This document shows positions 1 to 7,031 of a stretch of 14,171 bases of DNA, one piece after another. This DNA comes from an uncultured Verrucomicrobiota bacterium (GTDB lineage: Bacteria > Verrucomicrobiota > Verrucomicrobiia > Limisphaerales > UBA9464). Below the pieces are notes generated by a model. That model was not told the DNA's origin and did not search any database. It saw only the letters and a list, made by a program, of their open reading frames with translations. The position numbers were made by a program, and so were the translations under genes. The DNA lies in assembly GCA_903864375.1 (NCBI GenBank), contig CAIPFS010000276.1, forward strand, positions 1 through 14,171. Direction: 5' to 3'. Every line of letters begins with the position of its first letter. Position 1 is the first letter of the stretch.

Positions 1-33
1 ACACTCTTTCCCTACACGACGCTCTTCCGATCT
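1..33 (+). other. Illumina sequencing adapter left on the contig end
   Basis: The first 33 bases are identical to the Illumina TruSeq/PE read-1 primer: they begin ACACTCTTTCCCTACACGAC and end GCTCTTCCGATCT. Genomic sequence starts at 34. Read on the minus strand, this stretch supplies the false helicase C-terminus DRKSVV and its stop, a tail typical of adapter read-through. It is not biological sequence. Confidence 0.98.
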
Positions 34-1058
34 CTCTCCGTCCAAAGCCGCCAGCAGGTGCCCGGTGCGGTCCGTCCCGCCCGTCCCGCCCGCTGCTCCG
101 CCGATGCCCGGCTGATTTCTTCGATCGCAAGGGTCGGCATGCCGCGCTCCGCATCAAACCTCGCAATCCGGGCCTGACCGCTGTCGACCACATGCCGGAC
201 TCCATCGATGGTCACGCTGGTTTCCGCCACATTGGTGGCCACAATGATCCGGCGCAGTGGGGAGGGCTGGAAGGCCCTGTCCTGCTCCTCCGGGGCGAGG
301 TCTCCATGCAGCGGCAAAAACAGGCAACGCTCCGACAGGTGGGCGGACCTCAACGCGTTCAGCGTGCCTTGTATCTCCCCCATGCCTGGCATGAACACGA
401 GGACATCTCCCGACTCACCGGCGTGGATGATCCGCTCGACCGCATCCGCCGCACGCTCCGTCACCGGGCGCTCGTCCCCGTACTCAGCCCACCGGACGGA
501 TACAGGAAACATCCTCCCTTCCACGGCCAGCGTCGGTGCGTCGTCCAGATACCGGGCCACGGGGGCGGCGTCGAGGGTGGCCGACATGACCACCGCCAGC
601 AGATCGGGTCGCGGCCCCAGCTGCAGTTGGCGAATCAACCCCAGCGCGGCGTCGCTCAGGAGGTTGCGTTCGTGAAATTCATCGAAAATGACAGCTCCCA
701 CCCCCGTCAGCTCCGGAGTTCGCTGAAGCCACCGAAGAAGAATGCCTTCCGTGACAAAACAAATCCGTGAGTCATCGGACAGGGCGTCGTCAAAACGAAC
801 CTGGTACCCCACCTCGGTTCCCACGCGCACGCCTCGTTCAGCGGCAACCCGGACGGCCACGGTTCGCGCGGCGACGCGCCGCGGCTGCAAGACCACAATC
901 CGGCCCTCCCCCACCAATCCCGAATCCCGGATCATCTGAGGCACCTGGGTGCTCTTGCCCGAACCGGTCGCAGCCATCAGGACCAGGCGACGGTGAATCC
1001 GAAGCTGCTCGACGATGGCATCATGCTGCCGCCAGATAGGCAGGTCTCGGGGGGACAT
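34..1058 (-). CDS. hrpB: HrpB-like DExH-box ATP-dependent helicase, 3' end missing
   Basis: Superfamily 2 DExH helicase, expected to unwind nucleic acid (probably RNA) with ATP in the cytoplasm. Motifs run in order: Walker A GSGKST (residues 32-37), motif Ia QPRRVAA (58-64), motif Ib VTEGILLR (102-109), motif II DEFH (126-129), motif III SAT (159-161), motif V NVAETSVTIDGV (276-287) and motif VI QRAGRAGR (322-329). The DEFHER form of motif II favours HrpB over HrpA, which has DEAH. HrpB proteins run to roughly 800 residues; only 341 complete genomic codons are here, so the helicase-associated and C-terminal regions are lost past the contig end. Codon 342 is part adapter, and the apparent last six residues DRKSVV and stop at 12-14 are wholly adapter. 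The start at 1058 has no Shine-Dalgarno. It lies 33 bases after the small membrane protein gene on the same strand, so the two may be co-transcribed. Confidence 0.85.
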
Positions 1059-1091
1059 ACCCGGATTGACTCGAAAATTTGGCCGAAGGGA

Positions 1092-1385
1092 TCAGGCCTT
1101 GAGAAACCAGACGGCTGCTGCCGCCACCGCCGAGACCACGGCGAAAATCCCACCGGGCATCAGCTTTTTCGACTTCAAATATTTACTGGCAAAATAGAGG
1201 GCCAGAGCCAGGAGCACTCCCGCAATGACCACCGGACCCACTCCCGTCAGAAGAAGGACGGCGATCAGGGCCGCAATCGCGGACGACGCGATCAACGAGG
1301 CCCGGCTGCCGGCCTTGATAAAACCCACAGCCCCGCCAGCCACCAGCAGAACGACGTAACCCCAGACAATGCCTTTCCAATCCAT
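1092..1385 (-). CDS. TMEM14/UPF0136-family small membrane protein
   Basis: A 97-residue, very hydrophobic protein with about four membrane segments (near residues 5-23, 30-47, 51-67 and 78-95). The N-terminal half carries GGAVGFIKAGSRASLIA (17-33), which matches the conserved glycine/GSRASL core of the TMEM14 (UPF0136) family. The loop YLKSKKLMPGGIFA (69-82) matches the family's lysine-rich loop followed by MP-G. Bacterial members of this size are common but have no firmly established function, and none is assigned here. It probably sits in the inner membrane. It is followed at 33 bases by the helicase gene on the same strand, and may be the first gene of a two-gene unit starting in the gap after the TonB-receptor terminator. 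The start at 1385 fits the usual family N-terminus; no Shine-Dalgarno is visible. Confidence 0.8.
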   Translation of the reverse strand: MDWKGIVWGYVVLLVAGGAVGFIKAGSRASLIASSAIAALIAVLLLTGVGPVVIAGVLLALALYFASKYLKSKKLMPGGIFAVVSAVAAAAVWFLKA

Positions 1386-1393
1386 CAGGCAGA

Positions 1394-1404
1394 CGGTTTA
1401 ACCG
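1394..1404. promoter_or_regulatory. 11-base palindrome upstream of the TMEM14 gene
   Basis: CGGTTTAACCG is a perfect 5-bp inverted repeat around one base, ending 8 bases before the TMEM14 start codon (minus strand). It lies in the 128-base gap between that gene and the TonB receptor, where a promoter for the TMEM14-helicase pair must lie if they have their own. It could be a small operator or simply chance; no strong -35/-10 pair was found beside it. Confidence 0.25.
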
Positions 1405-1469
1405 AAAAACAGAATTGCCGCAACCTCCGCTGAAAATACCTGGTCTCCGTTCCGACCTGATGAACGAAA

Positions 1470-1497
1470 AAGGGCCTGGCGTCCGCGCCAGGCCCTT
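1470..1497 (-). terminator. Rho-independent terminator of the TonB receptor gene
   Basis: A perfect 12-bp GC-rich stem (arms 1470-1481 and 1486-1497) closes on a 4-base loop (1482-1485). On the minus strand a run of five T (complement of 1467-1471) overlaps the end of the stem and continues past it. It starts 16 bases after the receptor stop codon. This is a textbook intrinsic terminator, the clearest in the window. Confidence 0.9.
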
Positions 1498-1513
1498 GAT
1501 GAAAACCGTCGTC

Positions 1514-4500
1514 TTAGAACTTCTTGGACAATTCGACGTAAACGAAGCGTCCGAGGATGTCGTAAGTGGACTTGTCGGTGTTGTCTTCGAAGGCCGAGGC
1601 GATGAGCGGCGGGGCTTCGTCGGTGATGTTGTTGGCGCCCACGGCAATCCGGGCATCGTTGTACCATTTACCCTTGTTGCGGAAGGTGTAGGCCAGCTGC
1701 ATGTCGAGGGTGTAATAGGCCGGGACCTGCCAGGTCGCACCCGTCTGGGTGAACGAGTTCGCGGAATTGCCCACCAGCGGCATCGTGTCGCCCAGGTCAT
1801 TGATGGCCGGGGTGTAGTGAGCGATGACGGTGTAGTCAAAGTTGTGGAAACTCCAGGTCACCCCTGTATTGACCTTGTAGTTCGGCAGTGCGCCTTGGGC
1901 CTGGGAGATGCTGAGTGAGGCGTTGTCGGTGTACTGACCACCGAAATCAACCCACTGGCTCTGCTGGTCGGTACGGAACTGGTAGAACAACAGGAGGTTC
2001 GCATTCGCAAACAGGTTGAATTGACCCGCCGTTTCGGTCTTGACCAGGTAATTGACCGACATGTCGAGACCTTCCGTCCGCTGCGATCCGCCGGGAACGG
2101 TGGGAATGGTCAAGGTCCCGAAGTTGTTGTGACTGATGTAGCCGGTGCTGGCGCTGTAGGCCTTGCCGGACTGATCCAGGTAGAGCGGATTCCCGAACAG
2201 GAGGGGGCTCTTCAGCCAGGAGGAATTGACGCCGTTCTTGTTGAGGTCGGCGATGATGCTTCCCGCATTGGCAAGCTGACCGATATTGTCCTGTTGAATC
2301 AGGTAGAAATCAACGGACAGCGTCAGATTGGGAATCTGCTTGGGAGAAATCACGATACCGACCGTCTTGCTCTCGGCCGTGGAGGGCGGCAGCAAGGGGT
2401 TCGAAAGCTGATTGACCGTTTCCTGCTGGTTGACCGGACGACCCAGGGCCGGGTCATAGATGCTCACCAGCGGATTGTTTTGAACTTCGGGCCCATAGAG
2501 GCTGAAGAGGGAGGGAACGATGAAGCTCTGGCTGTAGGTCCCCCGCAGTGTCACCTGCTCGTCCTGAGGCTGCCAACGGAACCCGACCTTGGGAACCGCG
2601 GAATTGTGGACGATGTTCTCGGCGGTGGTATCGGTCAGGTTGGGGGCCTCGACCCGCTCGATGCGTCCCGACGCGTTGAGCTCAAATTTGTAGAGCGCGG
2701 GAATTGCCATCGAAGGGCTGGTCAACGGAATGTTGGCTTCGGCAAAGCCGGCAGCGCGGTGACGTGAACCGCCACCAAAGGAGTTCTGGGCGTTGTAGCC
2801 GAGAAGATTTCCACTGGTGGTCAGGTCGTCGTACTGGTTCTCGATGCTTTCGTCCAGATACTGCCCCCCCACTCCGAGGGTGAACGGACCGGCGGGCAGT
2901 TCAAACACCTCGCCGCTCACTGAAGCATTGAGGGTGTAGAGTTCCGACGACCCCGATTGGAAACCCGAGGCGAGGATCGCGTGGAGGGTCCGGGCATCGT
3001 TGGAGCCTGGGAGGCCAAACGGATTGTAGATCGGCAGGTGATTTCCCTGCGAATCCGTCAACTGGCTGAGGGTGGTGGAACCCGCCATCGGAGTGAGGGC
3101 CAGATTCAGCGGTACCGCACTCGCACTCAACAACGATTGGTTTTGAGTGGACCGGTTGTAGTCGACGTTCAGGTCGTAGTGGTACTTGCCTTCAACCACG
3201 TCGCCCTTCACACCGCCCACGAGGTGGATGAAGTCGGTGTTGGCCTCAAACTGGCGATTACCCGTTTCGATCAGCCGTTGACGGACCTGAGGCGAGGAAG
3301 ATCCCGACTGTCCGGTGTCTCCGTTGTTACCCAAGGCAATGCCGAAGGGATTGTAAGGATTGTTGGCGGGCACATACAGGTTGGCGCTTCCCAACGAGGC
3401 AAGGGGAGCCGGCGCCAGCTGGCCCAAACTATCGTTCTGGGTGTAGAGGAACTGGGCGTAGAGCACCACTTTCTCGTCATAGAGATTCCGTTCCAGATTG
3501 CTCAGGAAGTTGCGGCGGTCCTGGCGCTGAATCGAAATGGTGTTGAGGTCGGTGGTATTGAAAATCGTCGGCACTCCTCCCAGCGCCTGGCTGGTGGGAG
3601 TCGAACTGATCGGAATGTACGGATTATACCCCAATTGGGTCTTGGCGTAGGCATTGTAGGCCGCCAGCGAGGTAAACGTCTGGCCCGGAAAAACCGGAGG
3701 TGTTGTCACCGAGGCATTGTAACCTGCCGCCCCCTTGGCCAGTGGTGAACCGGCCAGCACAAAACTGCCGACGCGCCCCGGGTAACTACCGCTGAAATAT
3801 CCGGGCGCATTCAGACCATTGGCCTCCAGCTGGGTGGCCGAGAGGCTGCCCACGGATCGGTCCTTGGTATAAAGCGGGTCAGAACCGTAGTAGTTCAACC
3901 CCACGGTCAGCCGCGTCTTTTCATCGGCATAGCCGTAGTTCGCGTGAGCCTTGTACTCACTGAACGACCCCTTGCCGGTGGCAAATCCGTAACGACCGCC
4001 GACATCAAATCCATTGAAATTCTTTTTGGTGATGATGTTGACGACACCGCCGATGGCGTCGGAACCGTACGTCGTCGATGCCCCGTCCTTGAGGATTTCA
4101 ATCCGCTCGATCATCGAGACCGGCAGCGTGTTCACGTCGACAGCCGAACCGTTGCTGAAGGAGGAATTCACCAACCGCTGGCCATCCAGCAACACCAGGG
4201 TGGGCAGATTGCGAATCGAAACATTCGCCTCACCATATCCACCGTTATTGACGGTCTGCCCGATGTTTCCGTTGCCTGCAAACGAGGCATCCAACGATTT
4301 CAAAACGGTCAGTACGTCCTGCTCACCCGTCTTTAGAATCTCTTCCGCCGTCACCGTTTTGATCGGTTCCAGCGAAATGCTGTCAGCAGTGGGAATCAAC
4401 GATCCCGTCACCACCGTCTTGGACATTTCCTTGGGAGCATTGGTATCACCGCTTTGGGCGATGACTGAAGAACCCGAGAGCAATTGTGCTCCCAATCCCG

Positions 4501-4558
4501 CGAGAAGCGCGCTCCGGAATAAATCGGCGCGGCGCAGTTGGCTGGCTGAATAGTTCAT
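1514..4558 (-). CDS. TonB-dependent outer-membrane receptor
   Basis: A 1014-residue outer-membrane receptor, expected to import a scarce or large nutrient using TonB-ExbBD energy. It has a signal peptide (charged RR at 9-10, hydrophobic 14-33, likely cleavage after an AQ near 34-35). A possible TonB box, KTVVTGSL, lies at 47-54. The plug domain spans about 62-180 and ends in the hallmark run with IERIEILKDGASTTYGSDAIGG (150-171) and VNIITKK (173-179). The rest is aromatic and polar beta-strand sequence typical of the 22-strand barrel, ending in phenylalanine (VELSKKF), the outer-membrane insertion signature. No carboxypeptidase-regulatory-like N-terminal extension is visible, so it is not a typical SusC. 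At about 1000 residues it is much larger than BtuB-type vitamin receptors (about 600), so the nearby cobalamin enzyme is weak evidence for B12. Substrate unknown. It has its own terminator and a long leader, so it is probably monocistronic. No Shine-Dalgarno at the ATG (4556-4558). Confidence 0.93.
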   Translation of the reverse strand: MNYSASQLRRADLFRSALLAGLGAQLLSGSSVIAQSGDTNAPKEMSKTVVTGSLIPTADSISLEPIKTVTAEEILKTGEQDVLTVLKSLDASFAGNGNIGQTVNNGGYGEANVSIRNLPTLVLLDGQRLVNSSFSNGSAVDVNTLPVSMIERIEILKDGASTTYGSDAIGGVVNIITKKNFNGFDVGGRYGFATGKGSFSEYKAHANYGYADEKTRLTVGLNYYGSDPLYTKDRSVGSLSATQLEANGLNAPGYFSGSYPGRVGSFVLAGSPLAKGAAGYNASVTTPPVFPGQTFTSLAAYNAYAKTQLGYNPYIPISSTPTSQALGGVPTIFNTTDLNTISIQRQDRRNFLSNLERNLYDEKVVLYAQFLYTQNDSLGQLAPAPLASLGSANLYVPANNPYNPFGIALGNNGDTGQSGSSSPQVRQRLIETGNRQFEANTDFIHLVGGVKGDVVEGKYHYDLNVDYNRSTQNQSLLSASAVPLNLALTPMAGSTTLSQLTDSQGNHLPIYNPFGLPGSNDARTLHAILASGFQSGSSELYTLNASVSGEVFELPAGPFTLGVGGQYLDESIENQYDDLTTSGNLLGYNAQNSFGGGSRHRAAGFAEANIPLTSPSMAIPALYKFELNASGRIERVEAPNLTDTTAENIVHNSAVPKVGFRWQPQDEQVTLRGTYSQSFIVPSLFSLYGPEVQNNPLVSIYDPALGRPVNQQETVNQLSNPLLPPSTAESKTVGIVISPKQIPNLTLSVDFYLIQQDNIGQLANAGSIIADLNKNGVNSSWLKSPLLFGNPLYLDQSGKAYSASTGYISHNNFGTLTIPTVPGGSQRTEGLDMSVNYLVKTETAGQFNLFANANLLLFYQFRTDQQSQWVDFGGQYTDNASLSISQAQGALPNYKVNTGVTWSFHNFDYTVIAHYTPAINDLGDTMPLVGNSANSFTQTGATWQVPAYYTLDMQLAYTFRNKGKWYNDARIAVGANNITDEAPPLIASAFEDNTDKSTYDILGRFVYVELSKKF

Positions 4559-4714
4559 GATTTAGAGCTGGGAACGGCCCCGGTTGGGAAGGCAGCCGTC
4601 GTTTCCTGCCGTATAAAGCCGTGAAACAACGAGGTGACAAGTAGGAAATCGCGGATACGGCATGTAACAAATCGCCGACGCCCGTGTCTTTACCTGGCGT
4701 CGCGGTTCGCGCCG

Positions 4715-4770
4715 CCGTCGTTGGATATTATGTAAATATCTTACTATCAAGCACTTATAAAACTTTCGAT
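4715..4770 (-). promoter_or_regulatory. Likely promoter region of the TonB receptor
   Basis: The only strongly AT-rich island in the gap upstream of the receptor. On the minus strand it contains TTGATA (4745-4750), TAATAT (4725-4730) and TATAAG near 4754-4759. The spacing between TTGATA and TAATAT is only 14 bases, shorter than the ideal 17, so no exact promoter can be assigned. If transcription starts here the leader is roughly 150 bases. I saw no cobalamin-riboswitch core motif in it. Confidence 0.3.
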
Positions 4771-4910
4771 TCCAAGACGAATCGATGGATGGGAGAGGTT
4801 TGCTGCCCATGGCGGAATTTAAATGGAGTCACCGATCCGCAAGTTAACCGTTCGATTCCCCACAACGTCCGTCCCATGAACCTTCCGTGAAACAAATGGG
4901 ATTGGACCCA

Positions 4911-4987
4911 CACGAAACCACGGAGCCACGAAGCCGCGAAGAAGAATGGAGAGATGAAGAGAACGGACGTCCTTTCGTGCTCCGCCT
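4911..4987. repeat. Tandem octamer repeat (CACGAAGN type) with inverted counterpart
   Basis: Four contiguous degenerate octamers: CACGAAAC (4911-4918), CACGGAGC (4919-4926), CACGAAGC (4927-4934) and CGCGAAGA (4935-4942). A purine-rich spacer follows. A short inverted relative, CTTTCGTGCTCCGCC, lies at 4972-4986 and could partly pair with the first arm. The same motif occurs as a cleaner inverted pair at 13960-14032, so this is a dispersed intergenic element rather than a one-off. Function unknown. Confidence 0.7.
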
Positions 4988-4989
4988 CA

Positions 4990-5043
4990 CCTGACGGCCA
5001 GGCAGGCCTGCGGTACTGCAGCAGCATCCTGCCCGGGGTCAGG
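4990..5043. repeat. Nested stem-loop in the intergenic block
   Basis: Three consecutive complementary pairs nest inside one another: CCTGAC (4990-4995) with GTCAGG (5038-5043), GGCAGG (5001-5006) with CCTGCC (5028-5033), and CTGC (5008-5011) with GCAG (5018-5021). This gives an extended hairpin with small internal loops. There is no T-run, so it is not a standard terminator. It could be part of a repeat element or a structured RNA; nothing identifies it further. Confidence 0.5.
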
Positions 5044-5076
5044 CTGGATGGAACCGGGGCCAAATCGCGTGGCGGG

Positions 5077-5210
5077 CGTGGTTCGGACCGCCGCGGCTCA
5101 CCTGGAGGTTCGCCCTACCACGGTTTTGAAGATCATCGATGTCACCTACTTAAATTCGGCGACATCGGTAGGGCAAAGCTCCCACCGATTCCTGGGCGGT
5201 CTGAACCACG
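5077..5210. repeat. Long imperfect inverted repeat, MITE- or REP-like
   Basis: The left arm (5077-5119) opens CGTGGTTCGGACCGCC and ends GCCCTACC. The right arm (5167-5210), read on the other strand, opens CGTGGTTCAGACCGCC and also ends GCCCTACC, with diverged sequence between. The arms are about 43 bases each with a 47-base centre, which itself carries a perfect 7-bp pair: CGATGTC (5137-5143) and GACATCG (5161-5167). Two copies of one motif in opposite orientation suggest a small palindromic mobile or dispersed element. There is no transposase, and no target duplication was recognised. Confidence 0.65.
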
Positions 5211-5280
5211 TTCGTTCCGCAGAGGCGAGGCCCATGGGCTGTCCGCAGCACCGAGGCTCCCGAACGTTGGTTCGATTCCC

Positions 5281-5823
5281 CTACTTTCCAGCCGCCGCCT
5301 TGGTTTCGATCCATCGGGCGAAGAGCCAGAGGAGGTCGGCCAACCGGTTCAGGTAGATGATGATTTCGGAATTCTCCAACTGCCCGGCTTCATGGAGGGA
5401 CACCACCCTCCGCTCGGCCCGCCGGCAGATGGTTCGGGCGAGGTCCAATGGGGCTGCGGTGGCGACGTCCCCGGGAGTCGCCCACCCCTTGAATGAGACG
5501 TGTTGGGCCTCGATCGAGGACACCCAGGCGTCCAGTTTTCCGGTCATGGCAGGCTGAACCAGGTGGAATCCATCCTGGACGTACCTCGGAAGGTCATCGA
5601 CGGCTGTGGCCAGTTCCCCCATCAACACGACCAGATCTTTCTGGATTGCGATCAACGGTTCGGCGACATCGGCCCCGGGACCGACTGCTCGAGCCATGCC
5701 GATGGCCGCATTGAGCTCATCCACGGTTCCGTAAGCCTCGACTCTGGGATGGGCCTTGGAGACCCGGCGGTTGTACATCAGTCCCGTTGTTCCTGAATCC
5801 CCGGTGCGCGTGGCAATGCTCAT
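5281..5823 (-). CDS. PduO-type cob(I)alamin adenosyltransferase
   Basis: A 180-residue cytoplasmic enzyme that transfers the 5'-deoxyadenosyl group of ATP to cob(I)alamin, making coenzyme B12. The start at 5823 gives MSIATRTGDSGTTGL, the usual PduO N-terminus with its ATP-binding TGD-G-T motif (residues 7-12); the frame stays open upstream to 5934, but those 37 residues do not resemble the family. Other landmarks are RVEAYGTVDELNAAIG (27-42), ARTICRRAERRVV (129-141) and NRLADLLWLFAR (159-170). The usual PGG...LH segment reads TPGDVATAAPLD (116-127), a modest departure. Its length is normal for single-domain family members. It diverges from the sugar isomerase gene across 116 bases and ends next to the repeat block. 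It implies that the host uses B12, made or scavenged. No Shine-Dalgarno or B12 riboswitch was seen upstream. Confidence 0.9.
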   Translation of the reverse strand: MSIATRTGDSGTTGLMYNRRVSKAHPRVEAYGTVDELNAAIGMARAVGPGADVAEPLIAIQKDLVVLMGELATAVDDLPRYVQDGFHLVQPAMTGKLDAWVSSIEAQHVSFKGWATPGDVATAAPLDLARTICRRAERRVVSLHEAGQLENSEIIIYLNRLADLLWLFARWIETKAAAGK

Positions 5824-5939
5824 GAGGTCTGAAGGGTGGAACAAACAGTGCCCAGCGCAAGGGGAAGCCATCGCCCATGGAAATCGGCTTGCCGTCGGGC
5901 AGGGAAAAAGGCAGTTACCACGGAGCAATTCCACCGCCT

Positions 5940-6986
5940 ATGACCGCCGCCTCCAATCTATTCCCGAAACTTCATAATGCCATGTGGCCCGGCCTTGTTG
6001 GCAAAGGGAGTCCAGGTGCCGAGCCCTTCATCGACTTTGACACGATGCTCAACCTGACCTCCAAGGCGGAGGTCAACGGGGTGAAATTTGACGGCGTCGA
6101 TTTGTTTCTGTACGAGCCGCACATCTCCATCGATTTGGACGACGACGGCATTCGCCGTCTGGCTGAAAAGATTCAAAACCATGGGTTTTCCGTTGGCTCG
6201 GTGGTGGCCCCCGTCTGGTTTGATGGTTCCGCGATGGGCAATGAAACCCAGCGGGCCAACTGGGTCTCTGCGGTCCGCAAGGCCTCCCGCATCGCTCAAA
6301 AGCTCCGATCCCTCGGGGTCCGCCCCTATGGCGTGGTCCGGATTGATTCGGCGGCCTCCGTCCATGACTGGGCGACAGACCCCGAAGGCAACACCCGTCG
6401 AATCGCCGAAACCTTCAAGGAAGGGGCCCGGGTGGCCCAGGATCACGGTGAGAAACTTGCCGCGGAGGGTGAGATTTGTTGGGGAGCCATGCATTCCTGG
6501 AAGTGGATGGTGAATCTGCTCGAACAAGTCGGACTTCCCGGTGTCGTGGGATTTCAGGCGGACATGGCTCACACCCTCCTCTATGTTTTGGGGGAAAATG
6601 CTCCGGAACACCGCATCGTTCCGACCGAATTCCACTGGGAGCCCGCCGTTTTTCACGAGGCGATGCGCACCATGACCGCCGCCCTGCGCCCGTGGATGAT
6701 TGATTTCCACGTCGCGCAAAATGACGCGACCGTGAAAGGCTCGGGAACCCACGACAAGACCGGTCGGCATTGCCCGGTGACAGACCCCTTCGGCAAGCTG
6801 AATGTTCCGCGGGATTCCGGGTACTGGCTGCGCGATGACTCCGGGAAGGTGACCCGGGCCGTTCAGCACATCTGTTGGGACGGCTGCATGTTCCCCAACG
6901 AGATGCTGATGCGCCAGGACACCTGGAACAACATTCTTGCCGCGATGATTCAGGTTCGGGAAAATCATGGCTGGAACGCCGCCTAG
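5940..6986 (+). CDS. Sugar phosphate isomerase/epimerase, TIM barrel
   Basis: A 348-residue xylose-isomerase-like TIM-barrel protein of the AP-endonuclease-2 superfamily, expected to isomerise or epimerise a sugar, keto-sugar or cyclitol with a divalent metal. The start at 5940 gives MTAASNLFPKLHNAMWPGLVGKG, a run I recognise from planctomycete and verrucomicrobial relatives; the upstream ATG at 5877 adds 21 unrelated residues, and an ATG at 5982 would cut into the conserved start. Likely metal or active-site residues are in EICWGAMHSW (E178), FQADMAHT (D208, H211) and WMIDFHVAQND (H257). SGTHDKTGRHCP (268-279) and HICWDGCMFPN (310-320) are further strongly patterned segments. It lies 45 bases before the Gfo/Idh/MocA oxidoreductase on the same strand, a pairing common in inositol and sugar catabolism. 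Substrate not determinable. Confidence 0.88.
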   Translation: MTAASNLFPKLHNAMWPGLVGKGSPGAEPFIDFDTMLNLTSKAEVNGVKFDGVDLFLYEPHISIDLDDDGIRRLAEKIQNHGFSVGSVVAPVWFDGSAMGNETQRANWVSAVRKASRIAQKLRSLGVRPYGVVRIDSAASVHDWATDPEGNTRRIAETFKEGARVAQDHGEKLAAEGEICWGAMHSWKWMVNLLEQVGLPGVVGFQADMAHTLLYVLGENAPEHRIVPTEFHWEPAVFHEAMRTMTAALRPWMIDFHVAQNDATVKGSGTHDKTGRHCPVTDPFGKLNVPRDSGYWLRDDSGKVTRAVQHICWDGCMFPNEMLMRQDTWNNILAAMIQVRENHGWNAA

Positions 6987-7031
6987 AACGCCCCCTACTG
7001 ACCTCCGGATTTAACACCCATTCCTTTCAAC

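Larger units (their letters stand above)
4559..5280. other. 722-base gene-free block with repeats and hairpins
   Basis: No credible gene lies between the TonB receptor start and the adenosyltransferase stop; open frames here are short, lack family features and overlap each other. From left to right it holds: the GC-rich receptor leader (about 4559-4720), an AT-rich stretch likely to contain the receptor promoter (about 4720-4770), unremarkable sequence to 4910, an octamer repeat (4911-4942) with an inverted relative (4972-4987), a nested hairpin (4990-5043), a long imperfect inverted repeat (5077-5210), a 10-base palindrome (5230-5239) and a short inverted repeat (5261-5274) just behind the adenosyltransferase stop. 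Confidence 0.8.

Noticed and set aside
2021..3748. Plus-strand open frames of 248 and 263 codons inside the TonB receptor
   Set aside because: Antisense to a receptor with continuous plug and barrel sequence; they contain no motif of their own.
4911..5210. CRISPR array
   Set aside because: Units are 8 bases with no unique spacers, and the larger repeat is a single inverted pair. No cas gene is present.
5220..5284. tRNA-like end (GGTTCGATTCC followed by a TCCA)
   Set aside because: The T-stem does not pair, no matching 7-bp acceptor strand or anticodon arm exists upstream, and the stretch runs into the adenosyltransferase stop. A similar GTTCGATTCCCC at about 4849 also has no tRNA fold.
1514..5823. 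TonB receptor plus adenosyltransferase as a B12 uptake system
   Set aside because: The receptor is far larger than BtuB, 722 bases of repeat-rich DNA separate the genes, no other B12 transport gene is present and no cobalamin riboswitch was seen.
5824..5934. 37-residue N-terminal extension of the adenosyltransferase
   Set aside because: The PduO family begins at the MSIATRTGD start; the upstream residues are cysteine/proline-rich, unlike the family, and lie in the divergent promoter gap.
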